Source of the DNA: Pithys albifrons albifrons
Taxonomy: Eukaryota > Chordata > Aves > Passeriformes > Thamnophilidae
Direction: 5' to 3'
DNA length: 64,000 bases
Assembly (NCBI RefSeq): GCF_047495875.1
Contig: NC_092462.1
Coordinates: 38,097,523 to 38,161,522 of the forward strand
Made by a program: the position numbers and the translations under genes. Under the pieces are notes generated by a model. It had not been told where the DNA came from and did not search any database. It saw nothing but the letters and a program-made list of their open reading frames with translations. How positions within the stretch are numbered: the stretch's first letter is position 1; each line of letters begins with the position of its first letter. This document shows, in pieces, positions 23,766-32,600 of the stretch.

Positions 23766-25781
23766 ATGTTGCTTGATGTATTCATGTGGATGGTGTATCT
23801 GGGCCTGTTCATATTTCGACACATGGGGAACCATGTGCCTGTTTTGATGCTCTCTTTAATACCAGGGAGAAGGATCAAAATTGCTTTATTAATATACTAT
23901 GTTTATGTTGTCATAACATCAGAAGCAATGAATTTCATTGTGAATGTATATTCAGTCTGGTGTGCCTGTCCTGGTTTGGGTTGTTACCTCTGGGGTCTCA
24001 TTAAAAATAGCACCCAGACTGTGGGGAAAACAGGCGGAGATGGTTACTTCCACCTTTTCACCTCTGCTACAACAATCATTGAAAATATTGAGCTTCCTTT
24101 TGATGTTAGGGACAGCATAATCCTGCTGTTAGTGTTGCTTTGTCTCCTCTGTACTGTATACACCATGTTTAGGGTCAGAACTGGGCTCTCTAAGGAGACT
24201 TGCTGGAGGCCTGCCCTGGGAGCGGATGATGTTGAGTGGCACGGGAAGTGGGAAGATATGGGCCAGTATTTGGAGACCTTCTCTCCTCAAATGATCTGGA
24301 AATTCACCCCGGAACAACTGCAGGACCCTGCCAAAATGCTAAGCTATGTGAAAGGAAGATGCTCTGGTAGTCCCAGAGATGTGCAGCTCACAGCAACCTG
24401 CTGGGCCCTGGCCACTGCCTACCGCACACTGCTTGGTGTGGTACAGCATCATCAGGAGGAGGAGAAAAGGAGCAAACCCACCAGCACCATGTCCACCCAG
24501 ACCATGACTGAGCCAGAGAGGAAGAGAGATACATCAACTAGCGCCATGTCCACCCAGACCATGACTGAGCCAGAGAGGAAGAGAGATACATCAAATAGCG
24601 CCATGTCCACCCAGACCATGACTGAGCCAGAGAGGAAGAGAGATACATCAACCAGCACCATGTCCACGCAAACCATGGAGGAGCCAGAAGGACAACAGAA
24701 ACCGATAGCAGTTGCCCCTGTCCAGAAAAGAAAATCAAAGGCCAAATCAGTTCGTATAGTGCATGACGAGGAAGAGTCAGGACCTTCATCTCAAGCAGAA
24801 GAAATGGAGCCAGAAATAATCACCCGGTCCCTATCCCTGGGAGAGCTGCGTGAGCTCCGGAGAGAGTTCACACGACAGGCAAATGAGTCCATCTTGACCT
24901 GGCTACTTCGAATCTGGGATGCTGCAGCCAATGATACAATTCTAGATGGGAGTGAGGCAAGGCAGCTGGGATCCCTGTCTCGAGATGTTGTCATTGATCA
25001 GGGCATTGGAAAGAGACAGGAAACTCTCAGCCTCTGGCGGCGACTGTTGTCAAGCGTGAGGGAGAGATATCTTTGTAAGGAGGACCTCCACGTACAGCAA
25101 GGACAGTGGAACACGATGGAACAAGGTATCCGGTGCTTAAGGGAATTAGCCGTACTGGAGATAATCTTTTCAGAGGATGAGAGATTCCCTAAAAGTCCAG
25201 ATGGTGTCCAGTGCACATCCCAGATGTGGTTAAAATTTGCACGACTTGGGCCAGAAATGTATTCTCGCTACCTTGCAACATTGCAGTGGAGAGAGGGAGA
25301 AGACAAGGTGGGTGCACTGGTCAGCAAACTCAGGATTTATGAAGACACTGTCACTGCTCCATTACGAGCCCATGTCTCAGCTGTGGAAACAAAACTGGCT
25401 GAACTGGAAGAGAAGATTAAGGAAGGACTCTTCCATATCTCTCCAGAACAAACAAGAGTCTCCGCCATCAGAAGCAGGCGTCTCCCAGCTAAGGAGAAAG
25501 GGTACACTCCACGCGGCAATCTGTGGTTTTACCTCCATGAGCATGGAGAAGATATGAGGAAGTGGGATGGGAAACCCACCTCTTCCTTAGCAGCTCGGGT
25601 ACGTGAATTGCAAAGAGGCACAACTAACACAGGGAATTCTTCAAGGCTGAAGGCTGCTCCGGTCTCTCGTGGGCAAGGCTCCAGACAGTATAGGAATGAT
25701 GATGTTATGCCCGATCCTCTTGAAGGAACCTCCCGGTCATATTCACAGGGAGAGCGCAGTGAATACCATGACCAGAACTAG
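23766..25781 (+). CDS. gag: Gag-like polyprotein with hydrophobic N-terminus
   Basis: The first in-frame ATG (23766, context ctaccATGt) gives 671 residues. The frame is open further 5', but into the primer binding site and without an earlier ATG. Residues 1-18, 37-58, 59-79 and 116-135 are strongly hydrophobic and look like membrane segments, with an N-S-T sequon at 81-83. Four 19-residue repeats start at M242, M261, M280 and M299. A basic patch K-R-K-S-K-A-K follows at 321-327. From about 355 (LSLGELRELRREF) onward it looks like an ERV-L capsid region, the group to which mouse Fv1 also belongs, with a short coiled coil near 535-556. No CCHC zinc knuckle is present; the tail is rich in S, R and G. 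It ends at UAG 25779-25781, in frame with pol. Membrane topology is inferred. Confidence 0.85.
   Translation: MLLDVFMWMVYLGLFIFRHMGNHVPVLMLSLIPGRRIKIALLIYYVYVVITSEAMNFIVNVYSVWCACPGLGCYLWGLIKNSTQTVGKTGGDGYFHLFTSATTIIENIELPFDVRDSIILLLVLLCLLCTVYTMFRVRTGLSKETCWRPALGADDVEWHGKWEDMGQYLETFSPQMIWKFTPEQLQDPAKMLSYVKGRCSGSPRDVQLTATCWALATAYRTLLGVVQHHQEEEKRSKPTSTMSTQTMTEPERKRDTSTSAMSTQTMTEPERKRDTSNSAMSTQTMTEPERKRDTSTSTMSTQTMEEPEGQQKPIAVAPVQKRKSKAKSVRIVHDEEESGPSSQAEEMEPEIITRSLSLGELRELRREFTRQANESILTWLLRIWDAAANDTILDGSEARQLGSLSRDVVIDQGIGKRQETLSLWRRLLSSVRERYLCKEDLHVQQGQWNTMEQGIRCLRELAVLEIIFSEDERFPKSPDGVQCTSQMWLKFARLGPEMYSRYLATLQWREGEDKVGALVSKLRIYEDTVTAPLRAHVSAVETKLAELEEKIKEGLFHISPEQTRVSAIRSRRLPAKEKGYTPRGNLWFYLHEHGEDMRKWDGKPTSSLAARVRELQRGTTNTGNSSRLKAAPVSRGQGSRQYRNDDVMPDPLEGTSRSYSQGERSEYHDQN
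24489..24700 (+). repeat. 57-bp tandem repeats inside gag
   Basis: Units start at 24489, 24546, 24603 and 24660. The first three are identical except in their last nine bases. The fourth diverges after the first 20 or so. Each encodes M-S-T-Q-T-M followed by a charged E-P-E-R-K-R-D-type segment. The near-identity points to recent duplication by slippage or unequal exchange, and the number of units probably varies between copies of the element. Confidence 0.92.
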
Positions 25782-25809
25782 GGGGGCCCTGCCTCTAGCC
25801 AGGTAGAGG
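25779..25809 (+). promoter_or_regulatory. Probable gag-pol stop-codon readthrough site
   Basis: The gag frame ends in UAG (25779-25781), followed by GGGGGCCC. The same frame then stays open into pol with no further stop. A 6-bp stem CCTCTA/TAGAGG (25792-25797 with 25804-25809) starts ten nt after the stop, and CCTG/CAGG (25788-25791 with 25800-25803) could form a competing pairing. A UAG followed by G and a structure beginning about 8-10 nt downstream resembles the murine leukaemia virus arrangement. A point mutation in a formerly continuous frame is the alternative. Confidence 0.65.
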
Positions 25810-28800
25810 AGAGGGACAATCGGGTTTATTGGACTGTGTGGATTCGGTGGCCTGGCTCATCAGACCCACAGAAATACAAAGCTTTAGTGGACACTGGCGC
25901 ACAATGCACGTTGATGCCATCAGGATACGTCGGGGCAGAATCCATCTCTATTTCTGGGGTAACAGGGGGATCCCAACAGCTGACTGTACTGGAAGCTGAA
26001 GTCAGCTTGACTGGCAAGGAATGGCATAGACACCCCATTGTGACTGGTCCAGAAGCCCCATGTATCCTTGGCATAGACTACCTGAGGAATGGATATTTCA
26101 AAGACCCAAAGGGACTGCGTTGGGCCTTTGGCATAGCTGCTGTGGAGACAGAGGAAATCAGACAGCTGAGCACCTTGCCTGGCCTCTCAGAGGACCCTTC
26201 TGCTGTAGGACTGCTGAAAGTTGAAGAACAATTGGTACCGCTGGCCACAGCCACAGTGCACCGTCGGCAATACCGCACTGACCGAGACTCTGTGACCCCC
26301 ATACACAAGATGATTCGTGAGCTGGAGAGCCAAGGGGTGGTCAGCAAGACTCACTCACCCTTTAATAGCCCCATATGGCCAGTACGAAAGTCCAGTGGAG
26401 AGTGGAGGCTGACGGTGGATTACCGTGGTCTCAATGAGGTCACACCCCCCCTGAGTGCCGCTGTGCCGGACATGCTGGAGCTTCAGTATGAGCTGGAGTC
26501 CAAGGCAGCCAAGTGGTATGCCACCATCGACATTGCCAATGCCTTTTTCTCCATTCCGTTGGCAGCAGAGTGCAGGCCGCAGTTTGCTTTCACCTGGAAG
26601 GGGGTGCAGTACACCTGGAATCGACTGCCCCAGGGGTGGAAACACAGTCCCACCATTTGCCATGGACTGATCCAGACTGCATTGGAAAAGGGTGAGGCTC
26701 CAGAACATCTACAGTACATCGATGACATCATTGTATGGGGGAACACAGCAGGGGAGGTTTATGAGAAAGGAAAGAAGATAATCCAGATTCTCCTAAGAGC
26801 TGGTTTTGCCATTAAACGAAGTAAGGTCAAGGGACCTGCTCAGGAAATTCAGTTCCTAGGAGTGAAGTGGCAAGACGGGCGTCGTCAGATTCCAACAGAG
26901 GTGATCAACAAAATAGCAGCTATGTCCCCACCGACCAGCAAGAAGGAAACTCAGGCTTTCCTAGGCGCCGTGGGCTTTTGGAGGATGCATATCCCTGAGT
27001 ACAGTCAGATTGTAAGCCCTCTCTACCTTGTGACACGGAAGAAAAATGATTTCCAGTGGGGCCCTGAACAACAACAAGCCTTTGAGCAGATTAAACAGGA
27101 GATTACCCATGCAGTAGCCCTTGGGCCAGTCAGGACAGGACAGGATGTGAAGAATGTGCTCTACACTGCAGCCGGGGAGAATGGCCCATCCTGGAGCCTC
27201 TGGCAGAAAGTACCTGGGGAGACTCGAGGACGACCGCTGGGATTCTGGAGCCGGGGATACAAAGGATCTGAGGCCAGCTACACCCCAACTGAGAAAGAGA
27301 TCCTGGCAGCGTATGAAGGAGTTCGAGCTGCCTCAGAAGTGATTGGCACTGAGGCACAGCTCATCCTGGCACCCCGACTACCAGTGTTGGGCTGGATGTT
27401 CAAAGGAAAAGCTCCTTCTACCCATCACGCCACTGATGCCACATGGAGTAAGTGGATCGCTCTGATCACACAGCGAACCCGGATAGGGAATCCTAATCGC
27501 CCTGGGATTTTGGAAATCATCACCAACTGGCCGGAAGGTGAGAGTTTCGGATTGTCCTCTGAAGAAGAAGAGGAGCAGGTGACACGAGCTGAGGAGGCCC
27601 CACCATATAACCAGCTACCAGAAGAGGAGAAGCGATATGCTCTCTTCACAGATGGCTCCTGCCGCATTGTAGGGACAAGCCGGAAATGGAAAGCAGCTGT
27701 ATGGAGTCCTACACGTCGAGTTGCAGAAGCGACTGAAGGACAAGGTGGATCAAGTCAGGTCGCAGAGCTGAAAGCTGTTCAGCTGGCTTTGGATATCGCC
27801 GAACGAGAGAAGTGGCCAAGACTCTACCTTTACACTGACTCGTGGATGGTGGCCAATGCTCTGTGGGGATGGCTGGAGCGCTGGAGAAAGGCCGGCTGGC
27901 AGCGCAAAGGGAAACCCATCTGGGCGGCTGAGATGTGGCAGGACATCGCTGCCCGGGTAGAGAAGCTGAGTGTGAAGGTCCGTCACGTAGATGCTCATGT
28001 ACCCAAGAGCCGGGCTAATGAGGAGCATCGTAACAACGAGCAGGTGGATCGAGCTGCCAGGATTGAAGTCTCTCAGGTGGATCTGGATTGGCAGCATAAA
28101 GGTGAATTGTTTCTAGCCCGATGGGCCCATGATGCTTCTGGTCATCAAGGCAGAGATGCAACATACAGATGGGCTCGTGACCGAGGGGTGGATCTAACTA
28201 TGGACAGTGTCTCACAGGTTATCCACGACTGTGACACATGTGCTGCCATCAAGCAGGCCAAGCGGGTGAAGCCTCTATGGTATGGTGGACGGTGGTCGAA
28301 ATACAGGTATGGGGAAGCCTGGCAAGTTGACTACATCACACTTCCCCAAACACGCCAAGGCAAGCGCTACGTGCTGACCATGGTAGAGGCAACCACTGGA
28401 TGGCTGGAGACATACCCCGTATCTCACGCCACTGCCCGGAATACCATCCTGGGCCTTGAGAAACAAGTCCTGTGGAGACACGGCACACCAGAAAGAATAG
28501 AGTCTGACAACGGCACCCACTTCAAGAACAGCCTCATAGACACCTGGGCCAGAGAGCACGGCATTGAGTGGGTGTATCATATCCCCTACCATGCTCCAGC
28601 TGCCGGGAAAGTTGAGCGATGTAATGGACTGCTGAAAACAACCTTGAAGGCGTTGGGTGGGGGAACTTTCAAACACTGGGAGCTGCATTTGGCAAAGGCC
28701 ACCTGGTTGGTCAACACCCGGGGCTCCATCAATCGAGCTGGCCCTGCCCAATCAGAACTCTTGAATACTGTAGATGGAGATAAAGTCCCTGTGGTCCATA

Positions 28801-28976
28801 TGAGAGGTATGTTAGGAAAGACTGTTTGGGTTAGTCCCACCTCAAACAAAGGCAAACCCACCCGAGGGATTGTCTTTGCTCAAGGACCTGGTTGCACTTG
28901 GTGGGTAATGCAAAAAGATGGAGAAACACGTTGTGTACCACAAGGGGACCTAATTTTGAGCGAGAAGAGTTTGTAA
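25782..28976 (+). CDS. pol: Pol polyprotein: protease, RT, RNase H, integrase
   Basis: The frame opens right after the gag UAG and runs to TAA at 28974-28976, giving 1,064 residues. There is no suitable ATG, so expression most likely depends on readthrough. In order: an aspartic protease with DTGA at 25890-25901; reverse transcriptase with the first catalytic Asp at 26529, an L-P-Q-G motif and YIDD at 26715-26726; RNase H with F-T-D-G-S (Asp at 27651), A-E-L-K-A, Y-T-D-S and a final V-D-R-A; integrase with an H-x4-H/C-x2-C zinc motif near 28130-28250 and the D,D-35-E triad at 28329, 28506 and 28614. All catalytic residues are present. No dUTPase domain was seen. Type of protease processing is unknown. 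Confidence 0.93.
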   Translation, partial: GGPASSQVEERDNRVYWTVWIRWPGSSDPQKYKALVDTGAQCTLMPSGYVGAESISISGVTGGSQQLTVLEAEVSLTGKEWHRHPIVTGPEAPCILGIDYLRNGYFKDPKGLRWAFGIAAVETEEIRQLSTLPGLSEDPSAVGLLKVEEQLVPLATATVHRRQYRTDRDSVTPIHKMIRELESQGVVSKTHSPFNSPIWPVRKSSGEWRLTVDYRGLNEVTPPLSAAVPDMLELQYELESKAAKWYATIDIANAFFSIPLAAECRPQFAFTWKGVQYTWNRLPQGWKHSPTICHGLIQTALEKGEAPEHLQYIDDIIVWGNTAGEVYEKGKKIIQILLRAGFAIKRSKVKGPAQEIQFLGVKWQDGRRQIPTEVINKIAAMSPPTSKKETQAFLGAVGFWRMHIPEYSQIVSPLYLVTRKKNDFQWGPEQQQAFEQIKQEITHAVALGPVRTGQDVKNVLYTAAGENGPSWSLWQKVPGETRGRPLGFWSRGYKGSEASYTPTEKEILAAYEGVRAASEVIGTEAQLILAPRLPVLGWMFKGKAPSTHHATDATWSKWIALITQRTRIGNPNRPGILEIITNWPEGESFGLSSEEEEEQVTRAEEAPPYNQLPEEEKRYALFTDGSCRIVGTSRKWKAAVWSPTRRVAEATEGQGGSSQVAELKAVQLALDIAEREKWPRLYLYTDSWMVANALWGWLERWRKAGWQRKGKPIWAAEMWQDIAARVEKLSVKVRHVDAHVPKSRANEEHRNNEQVDRAARIEVSQVDLDWQHKGELFLARWAHDASGHQGRDATYRWARDRGVDLTMDSVSQVIHDCDTCAAIKQAKRVKPLWYGGRWSKYRYGEAWQVDYITLPQTRQGKRYVLTMVEATTGWLETYPVSHATARNTILGLEKQVLWRHGTPERIESDNGTHFKNSLIDTWAREHGIEWVYHIPYHAPAAGKVERCNGLLKTTLKALGGGTFKHWELHLAKATWLVNTRGSINRAGPAQSELLNTVDGDKVPVVHMRGMLGKTVWVSPTSNKGKPTRGIVFAQGPGCTWWVMQKDGETRCVPQGDLILSEKSL

Positions 28977-29013
28977 TGTTTCATTGTATACATGTGTATA
29001 TATATGTATAGGT

Positions 29014-29067
29014 AAAAAGGGGGTTAATTTGGGAATGACTAGATGGAGTGGAATAAGGGGTGGATAA
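29014..29067 (+). other. Purine-rich tracts before 3' LTR
   Basis: AAAAAGGGGG at 29014-29023 looks like a classical polypurine tract but lies 44 bp before the LTR. GGAATAAGGGGTGG at 29050-29063, ending four bp before the LTR, is better placed to prime plus-strand synthesis. Which is used cannot be told from sequence. Confidence 0.5.
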
Positions 29068-29694
29068 TGTCCTAGTTCAGCTGGAGGGACCAGCTAACCC
29101 TGTGTGGTGGTGATCAAACCTGTGTATTCCACCCCCTCTATTCATTCCCCAAGGACAATGGGCCATTAGCAGCAGCTGCCCAGGGAGCCATTATCACTTC
29201 ACACCCAGGCTGAGGGGGGCGGAGCTGCTAATGGGCCATCAACAGCTCAACAACCCCTGGCTCTCAGAGTTAATCACCCATTGTGTGAGTCCCCGCCCAG
29301 GGGGAGGGACTGAGTGCTCCCTGAGGGTACATAAGTGGTGGGTAAGAAGACCTCAGGACCTTCTCGTCGGATCCAGAGCAGCAGCAGGACCTCGACAGCA
29401 GGAGATCACCGCTCTCGCCCAGACCACAGCCCTCGCCTGCACCAACAGGTTTTTCTTTTCCTTTTGCTCTGGACTTGGGGGAGCCACAGGGGTCTCAGCA
29501 GAAGGGCAAACAAACCCCCTTGGGTTTGTGCCCCAGGACACTGGGTTATACTGCTGGGGTATTGTGAGTTGAAAGCAATTTCCCTTGTGTATCAGTGTTG
29601 TTATTGTAATATTATTATTAAATTTTAGCTCTGACTTATAATCTCTCTCGTGGTGAGTTCATTTCCCCTGCTGGTTCACCTTCAAACCAGCACA
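29068..29694 (+). repeat. 3' LTR of the provirus
   Basis: This 627-bp copy matches the 5' LTR apart from G for C at 29209 and C for T at 29374. The TATA-like element lies at 29328-29335 and ATTAAA at 29617-29622. It provides the polyadenylation site for the proviral RNA. Confidence 0.95.
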
Positions 29695-29699
29695 ATTAG
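29695..29699. repeat. Target site duplication, right copy
   Basis: ATTAG directly after the 3' LTR matches the left copy at 23046-23050. Confidence 0.93.
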
Positions 29700-32600
29700 G
29701 CATAATGTTTTTGAACAATTTCTCAGTCTGGGTGAGGTATGTTCTTCTGCATTTGTTTCTGTTTTGAGATTAGATTTTCTAAAATTTCTTTTAGGCTACT
29801 TAACTATTAATTCAGATTTTGGCTAGAGTTTCATTCCAGTTCCACAGTTTATTTGTCCCAGTACAGGATAATTTTGAGGATCTGGGTTTAACTAGGTGGC
29901 AATTGTGGCACTTCCCTTTCTACTAATATAAACGAGTGTGGTTCTAAAGCTCCTTAAAAAAAACAAAGAAAAAGAAAAAGCCCAGAGTGTTGCTTTAAAC
30001 ATTGATTTGAATGCTGGTCTCTTTATACTATTTTGCAATTGGCTGCCAAAGGACAATTTATTTCAGTTTCCATAACAGCTTTCAACATTAATATACATTA
30101 CATTTTTTATATTTAAGATTTATGAGAATCTTAAGAGTAGAATTATATCTTGATCTGTAAAAAAATAAAAGACACAATACAAAAAATTCCAGCAGTATAA
30201 AGTTGCTTTTTTATTTATTTTAAATTGTATCTCTATCAACAGGCCACCCACATGCTTAAACTAGAAGAACCACCTCTAGGCTATGAGAAAGTCTCTGTGC
30301 CCCCAGAAAACTTGGCTATTTCACTGACAAGGATGCCAGTTAAAGCCAATTATGGTGGAGAGTTTTATGTTCCAAACAGCTGTCCAGTTGGAATTGGGCT
30401 AAGACCACCAAGTTATTTCATGTGTCACAAACAGCCATCTGATTGGTTTACTAAAGCTGCATATATATTTTTATGAATAGAAGTGGAGGGTTTAATTTGC
30501 TTTTGTTTGTGGGGTCTTATTTATTGCTTGAAAGTGCTTGGATGCCTGCCGGGTATTTTTGAAAAAGGGCTGCTAAAGCTGCACATATTTCACCTGCAGT
30601 TCTGGAGCAGAAATACAGTGTTGTGGTTAAGGCTAACCATAGTAGGAAAACTGTATGCCATTGGAGCAAGATAAAAAAGATATTGCCAAGGTTGTAGACC
30701 AAAACTAAAAACCCACTAGCCCACCTAAGAAACCCAGCTCATATTTATCTATGTATTGTGTGTATGTATGTGTTTATTTCATATTAACAAACCACTTATA
30801 CTCAAAAATTTTCTTTCCAGTTTAGGCATGCTACTACTTCAAATTACAACAATTTAAATTACTTCCTTACCTGCTCTTTAATGCCTGTTTACTCTTCTTT
30901 GATTAGTTCGTGCACCTAGAGCACTTTCCTATATGCAGTTTTTACTGTTTCCCCTGTTTAGCCAGTCTGGTTTTTCATCCTGTCTTTAATATGAAAGTCT
31001 TATGCAGCAACTTAGGAGGAAAAAGCACTTTTAAATTTCAAAATTATTACTTTACGAAAAAAAATCCAATGATAAAATGGGAAATGCTAACAGAAGAAGT
31101 CCAAGATAGCCCGAGTATCTACAGCTATGTCTAATTCCTAAAAACAGACCATCAGTATAAAAATCAATGGCATCATTTTGAGATACTGACTCCAAAATTC
31201 CTGAATTCATGGATTGCATGCATATTTCTCATTAGACTAATAACACTACTAAACATTTTTAATACAGCCACTATTTCTGAATTTTCTTTCAAAACATCCT
31301 TCTAAAGTAAATTGTTTGTCCATGGCACAGAACTAAACCTTCCCAAAGCTATGTGTTACCTGCTTCCTAGCTTCCTTATACAAAACCAAAAAGGTTTACT
31401 GCAGAGTAGTGGATTGTCTTTAGCATCAGTGCTTTCTTAATGTTTGCTTTCTCTCACAAGACATCTATACCCATCTTCCTTTCCTGCTGTCTCACTGCTT
31501 ACCTTCTTTTCCCTTCAGATAGCTTACTTTTTCCCCTGCCTTCTCCATCCTTCCTTTTTCCTTTAAACGACCTATTATCATCTGTCTCATTCATGCCTTG
31601 TCTGTCTGCAGTTTTCACATCCAAAAGGTTTTTTATAATTTCAAGGCTGTTATTTACATCTTATTCCTCTTATCTCCTTCTTTTCTTCCTTCTTTCTTTT
31701 GTGTTGTGTTTTTTCCAGACACTGATGTTCTGCCTGCCTACAGCTTATTTTCTTTCAAATCTTTGTTTTATCACTAAGTATTCTTGTTATACTGTCAATA
31801 AGATTTTCACACTGTTGGTCCTTTCCCTGTCATTTTTATCCTCATCCATTCCAAATCTTGCTCCAGAAAAGTAATTTAATTTATCTTAAACTTTCCCAGA
31901 TTTCCCAGATGTTCTGGTTTTGACCTTAGTCAATCAGCTGCTTTCTCAACCTTTTTTTCAAATATCAGGCCTTGTTCAAGGAATTTCCAAAATTTCATTT
32001 TGGCTTTTATTTGATTTGTAATAGCAGTCGAGAATTTTCTAAAACCAGACTTTTTATTTAAAGTAGGACATTGAAGAACAAGTAACAGTATTCCATGCTG
32101 TTGATCAGGTAATAAAATCTATAATAAGCCCTGCATGGTTTTCTCTTCTTTGCAGTAAGGAATGACCTTCTATGTTAAGGCACATCAGCATGTTAAAGGC
32201 TTGGAAAGTGAAATAAATTCTTTACTGTCATAATTCTTTCTCATTTTCCAGTGGTCTAGCATGCTAGGTAGTACATGGTTTAGTAAATAAACTATAGGCT
32301 CTATCTAAATCAAAAGAAGCATATCCAATAAATTATCTTTGTATATCTGTAAAGAATTCTTTCCCTTTTCATATCTTAATATTGTTAACTATTAACATAA
32401 AACAGCAAGATTTCTGTAATTTGAGGCAAATATGTAAAATGAAACTGATAATTAAGAATGGTGATTTATTACCTCATTGAAGCAAGGAAAGTTGTGATAA
32501 GTATCACAGAAAAAGGTTGTCTACAATTCTGCTTTCCTCTCTGTTAAATTACTGCAGTATGGGAATGGTTGCATGGATCCTAGTGAAGAATTTCATCTCC

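Larger units (their letters stand above)
23051..29694 (+). mobile_element. Full-length ERV-L-like provirus, env-less
   Basis: This is a 6,644-bp element with paired 627-bp LTRs, a primer binding site, gag-like and pol frames, purine-rich tracts and a 3' LTR. The exact 5-bp target duplication ATTAG flanks it at 23046-23050 and 29695-29699. Pol is closest to the ERV-L/class III group as I remember it (YIDD motif, WGPEQQQAF, GFWSRG), and the 5-bp duplication agrees with that. The LTRs differ only at 23192/29209 and 23357/29374, so insertion is recent. Both long frames are open. Only 91 bp separate the pol stop from the 3' LTR, so there is no room for env. Lifestyle is probably intracellular retrotransposition. 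Confidence 0.95.

Noticed and set aside
25788..25809. Full H-type pseudoknot after the gag stop
   Set aside because: The two stems (CCTG/CAGG and CCTCTA/TAGAGG) have the right order but leave no loop nucleotides, so both are unlikely to form fully together. Only the hairpin is claimed.
25836..25838. GTG as an independent start for pol
   Set aside because: The frame is already open from the gag stop onward and includes protease sequence upstream. No ATG is nearby, so readthrough is the better explanation.
28977..29067. Search for an env gene
   Set aside because: Only 91 bp are available and no surface or transmembrane glycoprotein motif occurs in the element.
30225..30476. 83-codon frame after an acceptor-like CAACAG, considered as a host exon
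   Set aside because: No protein family was recognised and there is no donor or neighbouring exon support.
31440..31874. 144-codon forward frame rich in F, L and S
   Set aside because: It results from a pyrimidine-rich tract that lacks stop codons, not from a recognisable gene.
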